From Argentina anserina (taxonomy: Eukaryota > Streptophyta > Magnoliopsida > Rosales > Rosaceae), in contig NC_065872.1 of the NCBI RefSeq assembly GCF_933775445.1, positions 22,692,001 to 22,756,000 of the forward strand: DNA of 64,000 nucleotides, in the 5' to 3' direction. A model generated the notes under the pieces. It saw only the letters and a list, made by a program, of their open reading frames with translations. It ran no database searches and was not told where the DNA came from. The position numbers and the translations under genes were made by a program. Below are positions 1-12,490 of the stretch, in pieces (within the stretch, counting starts at the first letter, position 1; the number at the start of each line of letters is the position of its first letter).

Positions 1-1599
1 GGGCAGCTGCCTAAGTACTCTGGTTCTTCAATGGAAGACCCTAATGTTCACCTTAGGGAGTTCTTGGACATTTGCAAGCTCCAATCGATTCATCATCTTT
101 CTCAAGAAGGCTTGAGGTTGCTTTTGTTCCCATTTACCCTTAAGGATGATGCTAAACGTTGGTTGTATTCCTTGCCTGCAGGAATCATCACTACATGGGA
201 GGAAATGACTAGGAGGTTCTTGAAGCAATTCTTCCCTGCTCAACTCACGAAAAGACTTAGGAGGGAGATTCAGAACTTCACTCAAAAAGATGGTGATTCA
301 CTCTATGAGGCTTGGGAGGAATTTCAGGAACTACAAAGGAAGTGCCCTCACCATGGTATTTCGTTGGATGACTTGGTGCAATTCTTCTATGAAGGACTCG
401 ACACCACCAATAAGAGCATGGTGGACTCGGCATGTGGCTGCACATTCATGAACAAAACCGGTCAAGAAGCTTACACCTTGATTGATGACTTGGCTGACAA
501 CAATCGCCAATTTAGTTCCAAGGAGAAGAGAGGAAGCAAGAGCCGTGGGGTGTATGATGTTGATGCAAGGAATCAGATGGCTACTTTAGAAAGAAAGCTT
601 GACGTGCTAGTCAAGGCATTCAATGGTTCGAGCATCAACCCTCAAGCATGTGGTATTTGTTCTTTCAAAGATCACACGATTGACAATTGTCCAAATGGTG
701 CAATGACTGAAGAAGAGTTGAACTTTATGGGGCAACAAAGGCCTAGGTACGATCCATATTCGAACACATACAACTCTGGACTTAGAGATCATCCAAATTT
801 TCGTTGGAGCAACAATGCTCAACCATCCAATGCTCAAGGTCAAGGACCTCGTCCTTCAGGTTTGTTTGTGAGGCCTCAGGTACCTCAAGGTTCTGCTCCC
901 TTTAACTCTAATGTTCATGGTTCGAATAATGCATCTTCACCTAATTATGATGAACTTTTGAAGTCTCTTGCTCAAGGGCAACAAAATCTAAACTCTGCTA
1001 CTCAAGCTTTAGTTACAGGTCAACAAGCTCATTCTAAGGACATAACCGAGCTTAAGAAGCAGATGGGACAAGTGATCGATTTCATGGGCAAGATCCATGA
1101 AGGAGGGAAGTTGCCTAGCCAAACTGAGCCTAATCCGAACGTGAAGGCCATGGTGACACGAAGTGGGAGGATCTTGGATGCTCCATTGCAGCAACACAAG
1201 AAGGCCGTGCCTTCTAAAGGTAAGGAGGCCGAGAATTACAATGTCAAAGACTTAGAGAAGGACCCTGCCTCCTCTAAGGCCAATGATGCCGTGCCTCTAC
1301 CAAAAGAAGATCATGCCGTGCATGACAAAGGTAAGGATCCTAACTCTAGTGGTTTGGTTTCAACTAATGACCTTCCTCGTGTTCCCTTCCTTAGTAGATT
1401 TGCAAAGCAAAAGAAGGATGACTCTGATCAAGCCATGCTCGACATTTTCAAGAAGGTGGAAGTGAACATGCCTCTTATTGAATGCATACAACAAAATCCT
1501 AAGTATGCTAAGTTTTTGAAAGAATTGTGCACCAACAAGAGGATGACTCGAGAGAAGGAGGTTGTCACAATGAGTGAGACGGTTTCTGCCGTGCTCTAA
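1..1599 (+). pseudogene. Athila gag (capsid/nucleocapsid), 5' truncated by window
   Basis: The frame is open from base 1, before the first ATG at 31, and the matching region of copy 2 also has gag sequence upstream, so the true start is outside the window. The retrotransposon Gag domain covers roughly the first 150 residues (WLYSLPAGIITTWEEM, RRFLKQFFP). A CGICSFKDHTIDNC stretch around residue 210 resembles a zinc knuckle. A low-complexity Pro/Asn/Gln region and a charged Lys/Glu region follow. Gag packages the element RNA in cytoplasmic particles. The frame stops at TAA 1597-1599, where copy 2 has a sense codon; beyond it the same frame continues into protease, so this looks like a mutation and not the native gag end. 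Confidence 0.85.
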
Positions 1600-3765
1600 A
1601 GGAAGCTACCACCAAAGCTTAAGGATCCAGGGAGTTTTTCTATCCCTTGTACAATCGGAAACATGACATTTGAAAAGATAATGTTAGACTTAGGTGCATC
1701 TATTAATGTAATGCCGCACTATATCTATGAGAACCTAGGTCTAGGTGATTTGAAACGTGATAATGTTGTGATTCGATTGGCTGATTGTTCCAACAAAGTT
1801 CCTTTGGGCTATGTTGAAGATGTTCTTGTGCAGGTTTCAAGCTTGATCTTTCCTGCCGACTTTTATGTCATTGACATGGAACCAACGGAGGCAGATGACA
1901 AGGAGGTCCCTATCTTGTTGGGTCGCCCCTTCATGAGGACTGCAAGAACAAAAATAGATGTGTTTAGTGGATCACTCACTTTTGAGTTCGATGGTGAAGT
2001 GATTAGCTTCAACATCTTTGAAGCTATGAGGTATCCTCTTTCGGAGTTAAGTGATTGTTTTTCAGTTGACATTCTTGATTCCCTTGAAGATAACTATCTA
2101 GGTACCTTGACAAATGACGAGTTGGCACTCACTATAGCCCAAGGGGCCGGATTTACAAGTGATGGTTCTAACATTTCGGAGTTAGAAGCAAACAATGCCG
2201 TGCCATCCTTCATTCTTGAGAACGTGACCTCTCTTGAGGTTGCACGTGAGGTAAGCTTTGTCTCTCCTAGTCCAATTCTCTTAACTACTAACAAGAATCT
2301 TCCTTCTGTGGTGCAAGCTCCGAAGCTTGATCTTAAGGTTCTTCCGGACCACTTGAAGTATGCGTTTCTAGGAGAAGAGGATACATTGCCCGTGATCATT
2401 TCATATGCACTAAATGAGGAGCAAGAAGAGAGATTGATTGAAGTGTTGAAGAGACACAAGACGGCAATAGGATGGACCTTAGCCGACATCAAGGGAATTA
2501 GCCCTACCATGTGTGTGCATCGAATATTGCTAGAAGATGGTGCCAAACCAACCAAGGAAGGTCAGAGACGCCTTCACCCACCAATGATGCAAGTTGTAAA
2601 GGATGAAATCACTAAGTTGCACGATTGTGGCGTGATCTACCCCATCTCGGATAGTAGGTGGATCTCACCTATTCAAGTTGTGCCAAAGAAGTCAGGCATC
2701 ACGGTGGTGAAGAACAAAGATAATGAGTTGGTGCCTCAAAGGACAGTGACTGGTCATAGAGTATGTATTGACTATAGGAAGCTCAATGCGACAACAAGGA
2801 AGGATCACATGCCATTACCATTCATTGACCAAATGCTTGAGAGGTTAGCTGGTCACTCTTTCTATTGTTTCCTTGATGGATATAGTGGATACAACCAAAT
2901 AAGTGTTGCGGAAGAATATCAAGAGAAGACTACATTCACATGCCCTTTTGGTACGTTTGCTTATCGTCGCATGCCTTTTGGTTTGTGCAACGCCCCAGGT
3001 ACGTTTCAACGTTGTATGTATCACATTTTCTCTGAGTATATTGGTTCTAAAATTGAAGTTTTCATGGATGATTTTTCTGTCTATGGTGAAGATTTCGAAA
3101 CTTGTTTAGAAAATGTTGAACTTGTGCTTAAACGTTGTGAAGAAACTAACTTGGTTTTGAATTGGGAAAAATGTCACTTTATGGTCACGCAAGGCATTGT
3201 CTTAGGTCATATTGTTTCATCTAGAGAAATTGAGGTTGATAAGTCTAAAATAGATCTTGTGCGTCACTTACCCCTCCCCACAAATGTGAGGGATGTTCGA
3301 TCGTTTCTTGGACATGCAGGTTTCTATCGTAGGTTTATCAAAGATTTTTCCAAGATTGCAAGACCAATGAGTTCATTGCTCCAAAAGGACGTCCCATTTC
3401 ACTTTGATGATGATTGCAAGCATGCATTCGAGACTTTGAAGAAGCTCCTAACTTCAGCACCGATCATGGCACCGCCGGATTGGTCCTTGCCATTTGAGTT
3501 GATGTGTGATGCCTCCGACTATGCAGTTGGAGCCGTGCTAGGGCAGAGGAAGGACAAGCAGCCCTACGCCATCTACTATGCCTCACGAACACTCAATGAT
3601 GCTCAACAAAATTACACCACAACTGAAAAAGAACTTCTTGCCGTGATCTTTGCTCTAGATAAGTTTCGTTCTTACTTACTTCAATCTAAAGTTATTGTTT
3701 ACACTGACCATGCAGCTTTGAAGTATTTAATGACAAAGAAGGATGCCAAACTGAGATTGATTTGA
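1600..3765 (+). pseudogene. Athila pol: aspartic protease, reverse transcriptase, RNase H
   Basis: This is the same frame as gag, directly after its stop. The protease active-site motif DLGAS is near 1687-1701. The RT core runs from about 2560 to 3260, with VCIDYRKLNATT, PFGLCNAPGTFQ and the catalytic FMDD at 3061-3072. RNase H follows (MCDASDYAVGAVLGQ, then [10 protein letters not shown], then TDHAAL) to about 3750. These enzymes cut Gag-Pol, copy RNA to DNA and remove template RNA. The frame ends at TGA 3763-3765 inside the RNase H to integrase linker; copy 2 has an Arg codon there. The first ATG in this stretch (1663) is internal and is not a real start. Dead as a polyprotein, but each domain is well kept. 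Confidence 0.9.
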
Positions 3766-5225
3766 TGGATTCTTCTACTCCAAGAGTTTGATCTCGAGAT
3801 CAAGGACAAGAAGGGAAGTGACAATGTTGTGGCGGATCATTTGAGTCGTTTGGTGAGAGATGCCGAGCCCTTGGCCATCCAAGAGAGCTTTCCGGATGAG
3901 CAACTCTTTCGAGTTGAGGTAAGTGAGCCATGGTATGCAGATATTGTCAATTATCTTGTTTCTAAGCAATTTCCGGATACTTTATCGCATGCTCAAAAGA
4001 ATAGACTCAAGGCATTAGCTAAGTATTATGTTTGGGATGAACCATACTTGTGGAAACATTGTGTTGATCAAATTATTAGGAGGTGTGTCCCTGAATCTGA
4101 ACATCATTCTATACTTAATTTTTGCCATTCTGAATCTTGTGGAGGACATTTTGGTTCACGTAGGACTGCTCTTAAGGTGTTAGAATGTGGTTTCTTTTGG
4201 CCTACGATTTTCAAAGATGCATATCATTTTTGCATGACTTGTGATAGATGCCAACGCATGGGAAACTTAGGATCTAGAGATCAAATGCCTATGACACCGA
4301 TTATACATGTTGAAATTTTTGATTGTTGGGGTATTGATTTCATGGGACCTTTTCCTGGCTCAAATGGTTTCTTGTACATACTCGTTTGTGTTGATTATGT
4401 TTCGAAGTGGGTGGAAGCAAAGGCCACCCGGACTAATGATTCTCGAGTTCTTGCAGATTTCCTTCGTTCTAATATTTTCTCTAGGTTTGGTATGCCGAGA
4501 GTTATCATTAGTGATGGAGGATCTCACTTTTGCAACCGGACCATTGAGGCGTTGTTGAAAAAGTATGGAATCAAGCATAAGGTTGCTACGCCTTATCATC
4601 CTCAAACAAGTGGACAAGTGGAGTTATCTAATCGTGAGATCAAGAGAATTTTGGAGAAATCTGTTGGACCATCACGCAAGGATTGGTCTCAACGATTAGA
4701 TGATGCTCTTTGGCCTATAGGACGGCATACAAGACTCCCCTAGGCATGTCACCATTTCGATTAGTCTATGGCAAGGCATGCCATCTTCCCGTGGAGCTTG
4801 AACATCGTGCATGGTGGGCGGTGAAGAATTTTAACATGGACATTGATGAGGCCGGATTACATAGGAAGTTGCAATTGCATGAGCTTGAAGAGATTCGAAA
4901 TGAGGCCTATGATTCGGCAATGGTTTACAAGGAGAAGACTAAGACATTCCATGACCGCATGATTAGGAAGAAACACTTTGTCGTTGGGCAGAAAGTTCTT
5001 TTGTTTAATTCTCGACTTAAGTTGTTTCCTGGTAAATTACGTTCTAGATGGATAGGTCCTTTCATTATTACTAACATCTTTTCTTCAGGTGCTATCATGA
5101 TAAAGAGTATGGTGAAAGGCACCGAATTTCAGGTCAATGGACATCGCTTGAAGCCTTATTTGGAGAATATGGAGAATCATGTGATTGAGGAGACATCTCT
5201 CCTTGATCCTACGGCAAGCAAGTGA
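3766..5225 (+). pseudogene. Athila integrase, frameshifted
   Basis: The pol frame continues from 3766 to the stop at 4741-4743, and the C-terminal part continues in another frame to the stop at 5223-5225. The zinc-binding HHCC module is visible ([11 protein letters not shown], then CMTCDRCQR). The catalytic core shows Asp in [10 protein letters not shown], Asp in IISDGGSHF and Glu in [10 protein letters not shown]. The C-terminal part has SRWIGPF and VNGHRLKPY, typical of Athila integrase ends. The two frames meet near 4710-4715, consistent with loss of one base. Integrase joins the cDNA to host DNA; this copy could not make a full-length one. Confidence 0.88.
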
Positions 5226-7035
5226 GGATTTGGAGATAGTCTAGGCTATAGACTCTAACTTAAGCCAATGAAGGAGCCATCAACGAGTGTTTGCATTTTC
5301 TTATCCCTTAACTCTTTCTAATTTTCGTTGCTTATCATATTGTACATTGAGGGCAATGTAAGTTTTAAGTGTGGGGTGGGGTATACATCATTCGTTGAAT
5401 TCTATTGTTTGATGCCTATGTGTTTCAATTTTGTTGTTTTGATTTTGATTTCCGATTTTTAGTTTGAATTTTTGAGGTTGTTTTTCGATTTTTAAGTTGT
5501 TTAGTTGTTTTGTTTTTGTTTTGAGTCCTAGGTATGCCTTTGACTGTCTAGGATGAGTTGATCTTTGAATTTATGGTTGATAGATGAGCATGATATTGGA
5601 ATGAACTTATTGTTATTTGATGGTTAATCGATGTGTAGATTTTGTACGAACATGTAGTAGATGAGGATTTTGAAACTTAGGTACAGAATGAGCATGTTCC
5701 TTACTTGTTTGAATTCATGTAACCTATGTGAGTTTCGAGCCATATATACTTGTGCCTTTCTTTGGAGAGTTTATTCTATCGTTTCTTGGCTTTATAACCT
5801 CATTACATCTATTTTGATCAATTCATATGCCATAGAATTGCAATGAACTAGAGAATGCTAGAACTTACTTTGTGAAACTTTCGAAGCTTTATGTCATAAT
5901 ATACTCTGATTTTGAAAAAGATTGTTGGATCTTTTTAGGATTTCCACCACTTTAAGCCAAAAAGCCGTATATCCCTATTTGAGCCCTGCTTGGGACACCT
6001 TAGTTTTAACCCCTTTGAGCCTACGTTAAGCCTATTCTTTCATTACCAACATGTTATATCCTTGCTTAGTATAGTTATATCTCTACCTTGTCTTTGAGGC
6101 TTGGCAGAGCCGATTCTTGGATGTAATATGGAGTGATGATTTGATTCAAGTGTGGGGTTATGCTATTGTATGTATGTTATGCCGTGAAAAGAGTATGAAA
6201 AAGAAAAAAGTATTGATACCGTGTGAAAAGAAGAAGAAAGAAAACATTCATGATACACGGCAAGAAAAGAAAAATGAAAAGTATGATGAAAGATCTCGGC
6301 ATACATACTTGTTTATGTGAATTTGGAGTTGTGATGTATTTGTTGAAGGCTCAATAATGTTATACTTTAGCCTTTGTTCGTTTTCACAATGTTTAAGGTG
6401 AAGAATGGGTCCAACATGATGATATTTGGCCCTTGTTTTATGGAGTATGGCGACATAAGGTGAATGTTTTGCTCTGCTAAGTCTTAAGGATGACCTTTGT
6501 GATTCCTTTTACCCTGAAAAATATATCAATGCCGAGCCTAACCTATCCCTTTTCTAAAGATCCGCATGATTCTTAAAATGAGTAGCTCTTGATTTATGGA
6601 GTTTGTTTCATGAGTAAGCATATGGTTTGGGTTCATTTGTGCATATGATTGGTATCTTTCATGAGGTTTTCGATTTCACTATGTTTATAACTCTTGTGTG
6701 TGAAAAGCTTTTAAGCATATGCCATGTTCTTGAGAGAAAAGATTTGGAGTGCATATCCTATGTGAGTTGAATTTGAACTTGTTTTGAACATGTCGAGCTT
6801 AATATCATCTTTGTTTCTGTCATGTCTTACTTGTTTAACGAAATCTCATGTTTATTAACCATTGAATTCATCCTATCTATTTTGATTGAGTGTTATTTTA
6901 AAGATCTCTGAGACAAAATATTGAAGGCATTAGTGTTGTGTCGTTAGTTATAGTTGCTTTGATTTTGTTTTTCTGTTATGATTTCCCTTTTTAAGTGTTT
7001 GCTAAGGGAATAGCAAAGTCTAAGTGTGGGGTTGT
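5226..7035 (+). other. Non-coding post-pol region of Athila copy 1
   Basis: About 1.8 kb without a credible gene; the longest frames are about 60-67 codons and not conserved. Some Athila elements carry an env-like gene here, but no such frame is present in either copy. The stretch is nevertheless recognisably shared with copy 2 (15396-17126, other strand). It holds two internal copies of the purine-rich motif AAGTGTGGGG (near 5368 and 6149) that also forms the polypurine tract at its right end. Confidence 0.7.
7021..7035 (+). promoter_or_regulatory. Polypurine tract of Athila copy 1
   Basis: TAAGTGTGGGGTTGT lies immediately before the LTR start TGATAGGAG. The position is that of a plus-strand priming tract. 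The matching place in copy 2 has the same layout. Confidence 0.7.
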
Positions 7036-8600
7036 TGATAGGAGCACAAAGTGCGACGTTCTTAATGTCTATATGCCCTATTCTTATGCTTTGTTACTTC
7101 TTATTTAGTTGTTTTAGGTTCATATTTGTCATATGTATGTTCTAGGTAGAGCTATTTCGAATTTAGATGATTTGATGATGAAATTGTGCTAAGTGTTAGA
7201 ACTCCTTATTGAGCTAGGATTCCTTACTCGACTAGGACTCTACTTTCCTATTTTCATTCTTTCCTATTCCTTAATCGACGAATTCTTTTCAGGAAAGACA
7301 AATCATATTTGGAAAGAAAGAAAAGTTGCCGAGTTGAATTCCTAGTTGAACAAGGAAATCATATTCGAGTTGAAGAAGGAGAAGAGGAGGCCGGCCTAGC
7401 TACTCCTAGTTGGACCAAGATTGTTGCCGAGCTGCCCTTTAGTGATCTCCCTATTGGACTTGGTTTCCTACATCAAGTTGGATATGGAGTACATAAATCA
7501 AATCCATAACAAAGAGGATTTCAGTTTCCCAATTGGATTCTATCTCCTTATGGCACGGCAAGAAGGCTTCCTAAACCTCTATATATAGAGGCCGGCCTCT
7601 CCATTCAGCAACATCATCAGCCTACACACAAAGCAACAGCCATAGCTCTGCCGAAACACTCTTCCATCCTCCAAGAAATCCTAAAACCGAAATTCATCCT
7701 TTTCCACCCTTTGGATTCGAAGCAAGTAGCCTAGGATCTTCGTTTGCTTGGAATAAACCCCGTAGGAATATTTCAAAGTGTAACTCTATAATCTTCATGT
7801 TTTATTTCGGTTTTATGTTTTCTTGTTCTTGGATGATTTCTGTTTTTGGTTTTGTTAAAGTTCAATTTAATCTTGTCTATGAGATAGTTGTTCTTTCGAA
7901 TTGTGTATGATATAAAGATTTCGATTTCTCTTTCAAGGATTTCTGTTTTGATGCCGTGAGTTATTGTTTCATGTTCTTGATCAAATTTCGATTTGTTCTT
8001 ATATTGCATGTGTAATTGAGACAAGTAGTTGATATTGCATATGTTAATCATTCAAAGTTAGTACGATTATGATACAAGTAGTGGATTAATTGTGCTTTGG
8101 TTTTTCACCGATTTTGATCCTAAGTTCGGCAGTGGATAGGTACTTAAAACATGTTGATTTCTCTATGTGATATGTAATTGCATGATGAATTGGTATGTTA
8201 GATTTCATAGCAAGACAAGTAGTTAAGCTCGAATGTATCCATGTATTAGGAACCAAGTAGGAACTTGATGCATGATCGAACTTAGTTTGGAACCTTGATA
8301 CCTACGGCATGAACATGAATGAGAAGGGAATTCGATGGCTTTGTTCTTACATGATCTGTTTGGTGATTGTTTATGTGTTGGTTGGTTGATCACATGTATA
8401 TATTAGTTTAGGTTTTATTTACTATTTTTATGACTCAATCCAAAATCTATATCAAACCTTAAAACCTTTATGAATTCGTGTAAGTATTGTGATCCTAAGC
8501 CCTGGCTGGATCCCCGGTTTGTGAACGATACCCTCTTGCTTTATACTACTATGATGTGTTCAGGGTTAAATATTGATGTCGAGTAATCGAGCATTCATCA
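7036..8600 (+). repeat. 3' LTR of Athila copy 1
   Basis: It starts TGATAGGAGC and ends ATTCATCA, giving the terminal TGAT...ATCA palindrome. Its 1565 bp match the two LTRs of copy 2 along their length, including both ends and the GTCGAGTAATCGA stretch near the 3' end. A TATA-like CTATATATAG lies at 7579-7588 in the first third. Its 5' partner is outside the window. Confidence 0.88.
7579..7588 (+). promoter_or_regulatory. TATA-like box in Athila LTR
   Basis: CTATATATAG lies within the LTR just before a GC-rich GGCCGGCCT, a plausible core promoter for the element RNA. The equivalent place in the LTRs of copy 2 also has a TATATATA stretch. Confidence 0.45.
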
Positions 8601-9291
8601 AGCAACTGCAAGTTGATTTGCAGCCCAAGATCGACCACCCCACTCACGTAGACACTGTCTAAGGACTGCAAGGGTCAAAACAAGGTGACCCCGAGCCCTA
8701 GACTCACTGGAAACCGGAGATGTGATGGTGGCAGAATCGCAGCAACTTTCCTGGGAGCTGCAGTGACTGTTTGGCGTCGGAGAGTGAGGTGCTGCTGTCC
8801 CTCGCTTGCAGCAGCAGGTAGCACGGTTCCAAGAAGTCTAAAGGCTGCTGAAACGGTGGCCGGAGGGAATAGATCAGTGGTGGAGGCATTTTCCTGGAGA
8901 GAAAGAAGAAAATGGTTGTGGGAAGAAGAAAAAGAAACTGAAGAAGAGAGATAGGTTCGGTGGAGAAGAAGAGAGAAATATCTAAATGTGTGGATTTCCC
9001 ATTCTATCCTTCTCTTTCTAGTTCTCCGAAATCGGAAAGCCATCTTCCAATCATGATAACTCCTTCTCCCGACAACTTTCATGATGGAAGTTTTTGGAAA
9101 CGAGTTATGGATCAGAAGTCAACTCTTGAGTCAACTGAATTAAATCGAAAAACGACTTAATGGTTCTCGAACCGATTTCTACTTCGAGTGAAGGCTATTT
9201 AAAAGACGTAGAATATGGATATAACCAAAATATCATTTCATTAATCTCCATGAAATTACAAGAAATGAATAACAATATTCGGGTTATTACA
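8601..9291 (-). repeat. Diverged gypsy-type LTR fragment
   Basis: Read on the minus strand it begins TGTAATAACCCGAAT at 9291, the same terminal motif as the solo LTR at 38115-40117 and the LTR at 30336. It contains a CATGAAAGTTGTCG stretch that parallels their TCACGAAAGTTGTAGAG, and then an Arg/Ser-rich open stretch (8675-9082) in the same relative position as theirs. The fragment is cut off at 8600 where Athila copy 1 ends, so Athila may have inserted into it. Similarity is limited to these landmarks by eye. Confidence 0.45.
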
Positions 9292-11027
9292 AGCACAGAC
9301 CTAGTAAGTACATAATACATTCTTATAATAATTTGGCTAATGAGAAATTCAAATATGAACAACTAAGTAAAATGTATACCAAGAACCAGGTGTATTTTGT
9401 CACACGAATTCTTACTTATGCATATAGATATACATATCAGCATCAATATATTCAATCAATTGTGTGAATTTTCAAGAAAACCGGTAATTAATCACAAAGT
9501 CACATGTTAGGGTTCACGTTTACCCAAAACATGGATAAGCCTCAACATACCGAGGCCAACACCAAAATATGTATACTCAAGGTCAATTCTCCTATGAGTA
9601 TAATAGTGCACTATCTGTAGAACTATGTCCCAATGCTAACTCACAAAGCGCAAAACAATTTTACCAGCAATTCACTTAAGCACGGGGTAGTACTAATCAC
9701 CCGACTTCACACATCCAACTCAATAACGTTAATAGAATAGCACAAAGTATAGTAATTAAGACAATATTTAAATACTAAAAAAATATATATAATCTTACAC
9801 CAAGATATAAATATTTATCAATAACTCAATGTATGCATGAAATAAACAAGTTAATAAACTTGAAAGTAAATGTGCAAATAAAGTAAATGTACTTTAAATT
9901 AAAAGTAATTATATGATATTAGTTAGTAGTTAAATGATTAGTAGTTATTTCTCCCATAATAAGGAAAGTCTTTGTCCAAAGTAGCAACTGTCTTTCAAAT
10001 AACAGTGTCAAAGTCCGTCAAATTTCTGTATCGATAACTCAATCAATAAACGTCCAAATTAGACAAGTGAGGAGTCTCTGTTTCAAGGATGTTTCGTAAA
10101 GAATCCAATAGGATAAGTCATACAGTCAAGTTCAAAGTCATTGAGTCCAAAAAGTTCAAACACAGTAGCAGTGTAGAAACCGATCATCAAGTTATCATCT
10201 TAGATGTCTACATATTCTACTTATAACAAAAAATTTATCATTTCTTCTCAAACTTTCCAGATTAAAAGTATAGGTCTTATACGTTAATTTGATATAAAGT
10301 TTGTGGAAAATGGTTAAGAAATGAGTGAGATATGAGTTTTTAAAGTTGTGAGTGTTACAAAAGATTTTCAGTTAGTTTATTAACTTCAACTTTGATTAGC
10401 CATAACTTCTTCATTTCTAAACATTTTTGAGTGATTCAAAAGCCTAAATTGAAGAATTTCTCATGAGGAATGTAATGCTATTATTACCTTGGATAAACTC
10501 AGATGTTATAAAATATGAAAATATAACTCTTACCAAAACATGGTCTTTTCCATTTTATCCTTAGTTATGCACTTTTATAAAGCATAAAAGACAAAAGATT
10601 ATAAGGGTATAAGATGTACTTACTTCGAAGTTTTAGGGGTGAAATGATGGTTTTGATGTGGATCCAAAGTTGAATTACTTTAGTAAAGAAAAAACTTGTT
10701 TAATAGATAAAGAATAAAGGCTAGAATTTTAACTTGAGAAATATTGGATGGTTGAGTTTTCTATCAACTAAGGGAACTCTAGACTTGCATGATTTTTGAT
10801 TTTGAAGTGTGAAGAAAACTTAAGACAGCTCACAACTATAAATAGGCCAAGAATGAACACAAAAGTTCAATTCTCACCTACCCTTCTCAATATTATTGAG
10901 TGATAGCCTAGCAAGTTAATGTTGTTGTTGGCAAAGAAAAAAATAGTGTGATGGGGTAAAACATAAAAATAAATAAGTTAGGTTCAAAACATATTTGTAT
11001 ACGGATTATATATATATATATATATAT
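9292..11027. other. Gene-free spacer, probably old LTR debris
   Basis: No open frame of interest. Read on the minus strand, a TGTAATACC start near 11793, a CTATTTATAG box near 10838 and sentences typical of plant gypsy LTRs suggest that 9.3-11.8 kb may be another large decayed LTR with the MITE at 11028 nested in it. This is a weak inference from layout. Confidence 0.3.
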
Positions 11028-11426
11028 AGTCCTTATCCAAAGTGAACCTTCACTCTAAAATTATAGAGTGAAGTTCTAATTTTGGCACATTTTTTGGTCA
11101 ATTTTTTTCACCATAAGTGATTCAATATTTAGATATTCTATTCAAGATCATCTCCAAAAAATTTCATCCAATTTAACAATGGTTTGAGCTTTCAAAATCG
11201 AGATTTACACGAACGGTTCACGTTGAACAGCTTTAATTCGTTCATTGATTTAATCTAATTTTAATACCTTAGCAATGTCCGAATTGGATGAAATTTTATA
11301 GAGATGATCTTGAATAACATACCAAAATATTGAATCACTTATGGTGAAAAATATTGAAAAAAAGTGTGCCAAAATTAGAACTTCACTCTATAATTTCAGA
11401 GTGAAGGTTCACTCTGGATAGGGACT
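11028..11426. mobile_element. Palindromic (foldback) MITE inside a TA microsatellite
   Basis: The left end AGTCCTTATCCAAAGTGAAC and the reverse complement of the right end, AGTCCCTATCCAGAGTGAAC, stay alignable for about 170 bp on each side. That leaves only a short centre in about 400 bp, so a single strand would fold into one long hairpin. Both flanks are TATATATA runs, so the target duplication cannot be read. It has no coding capacity. The class is unclear; MITEs that target TA repeats are the best fit. Confidence 0.8.
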
Positions 11427-12490
11427 ATATATATATATATAGATATAACAAATAAATTTATATGTGTTATTCTAAAAAGTAAAAGAATTTAGTATATTCA
11501 TTTCATAAGGTTTTCAATATATTTGCACTATCTAACACTAATATAATGCATAAAAGATAATACTATTAATATTAGTCTTAAACTCAATTACAAAGTATCG
11601 AGTATACGCAAGAATATGAGCTATCGTATTCAAATCGTGGTCTAATACTTACAAAAAGAAATTTTCTATCTTTGAAAATATGAACCTTAGCATCATTGGT
11701 TTCTAAAGAGAAATATTAGAAGAAAAATTGAATTAATTCTAAGTTAATATAACCTTAGAGTACTAAATAGTAAATACTAAATTTCTAGGTATTACAGTAA
11801 CGGGTTTTCTTGGCATTGTCGGCATATCACATCGCCTCCCAAGAGGAAATGACTTGGGTGCACTATATGGGGTAGCCACCGACACCATAAGGTGGAATAT
11901 ACATATACGGTGCTAGCATCATCATAATCATCATCATCATCGTCATCATCATATCATATCATCATCTGAAAGCCCCATATTCAACAATAAATATATATTA
12001 CCTATACTTCGTTGATTCTAATGGAACAGCCGAGTTGATAAGACTTGCCTATATCTCGTTGATTCTAATCGAATAGCCGAGTTGATAGGACTTGCCTATA
12101 CCTCGTTGATTCCAATTGAATAGTCGAGTTAATATGGCTTTCATGAGAAAAGAACAATAACAATGACTATGTAACATTAATCAAAGAGAACTTTACTACA
12201 ATTATAACCCCAAAACTGATACAAGTATTCAATATCATATCCACCATCAATTGATGTAAACACATAGTAACCAACATTAACCGAACTCACAATGTATCGA
12301 TCATCATCCACATAGGTAATATAACCTATATTTAATCTAAATAATGGCGGCTGCACCCAAACCTTTGTCAGGCTGCTTACGTACCTTTTTCAAAAGGGAT
12401 CAAGCCACTCGTAGTTCAACTTATTTAAATAACCAAAAATAATACCACATACGATTTCCAACCGTCTATGGCACAATTTGGCATAGTTGT
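11427..12490. other. Gene-free spacer with simple repeats
   Basis: Holds a degenerate ATC/TCA triplet run at about 11928-11967 and the 47-bp tandem array at 12001. No coding frame and no recognised element ends. Confidence 0.5.
12001..12139. repeat. 47-bp tandem repeat, about three copies
   Basis: Units start at 12001, 12048 and 12095, each beginning CCTATA followed by CTCGTTGATTC or a near variant and carrying AGCCGAGTTGATA. They differ by a few substitutions; the third decays near its end. Confidence 0.85.

Larger units (their letters stand above)
1..8600 (+). mobile_element. Athila-type Ty3/gypsy LTR retrotransposon, copy 1 (5' end outside window)
   Basis: The order gag, protease, reverse transcriptase, RNase H, integrase, long non-coding stretch, polypurine tract, LTR is that of a Ty3/gypsy element. 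The Athila lineage is indicated by the protease motif DLGAS, the RT motif FMDDFSVYG, the integrase C-terminus and the large non-coding segment between pol and the 3' LTR. The 5' LTR, PBS and gag start lie before position 1. The coding part is broken by two in-frame stops (1597 and 3763) and one frameshift near 4713, so it cannot make full-length Pol. The second copy, on the opposite strand at 13849-24854, supports all boundaries. Confidence 0.92.

Noticed and set aside
6117..6320. Possible env-like frame in the Athila post-pol region
   Set aside because: Only 67 codons, Lys-rich low complexity, not conserved in copy 2.
8675..9082. 135-codon minus-strand frame rich in Arg, Ser and Leu
   Set aside because: Composition follows the CT-rich leader of an LTR and a second frame of similar length overlaps it on the other strand; kept only as part of an LTR fragment.
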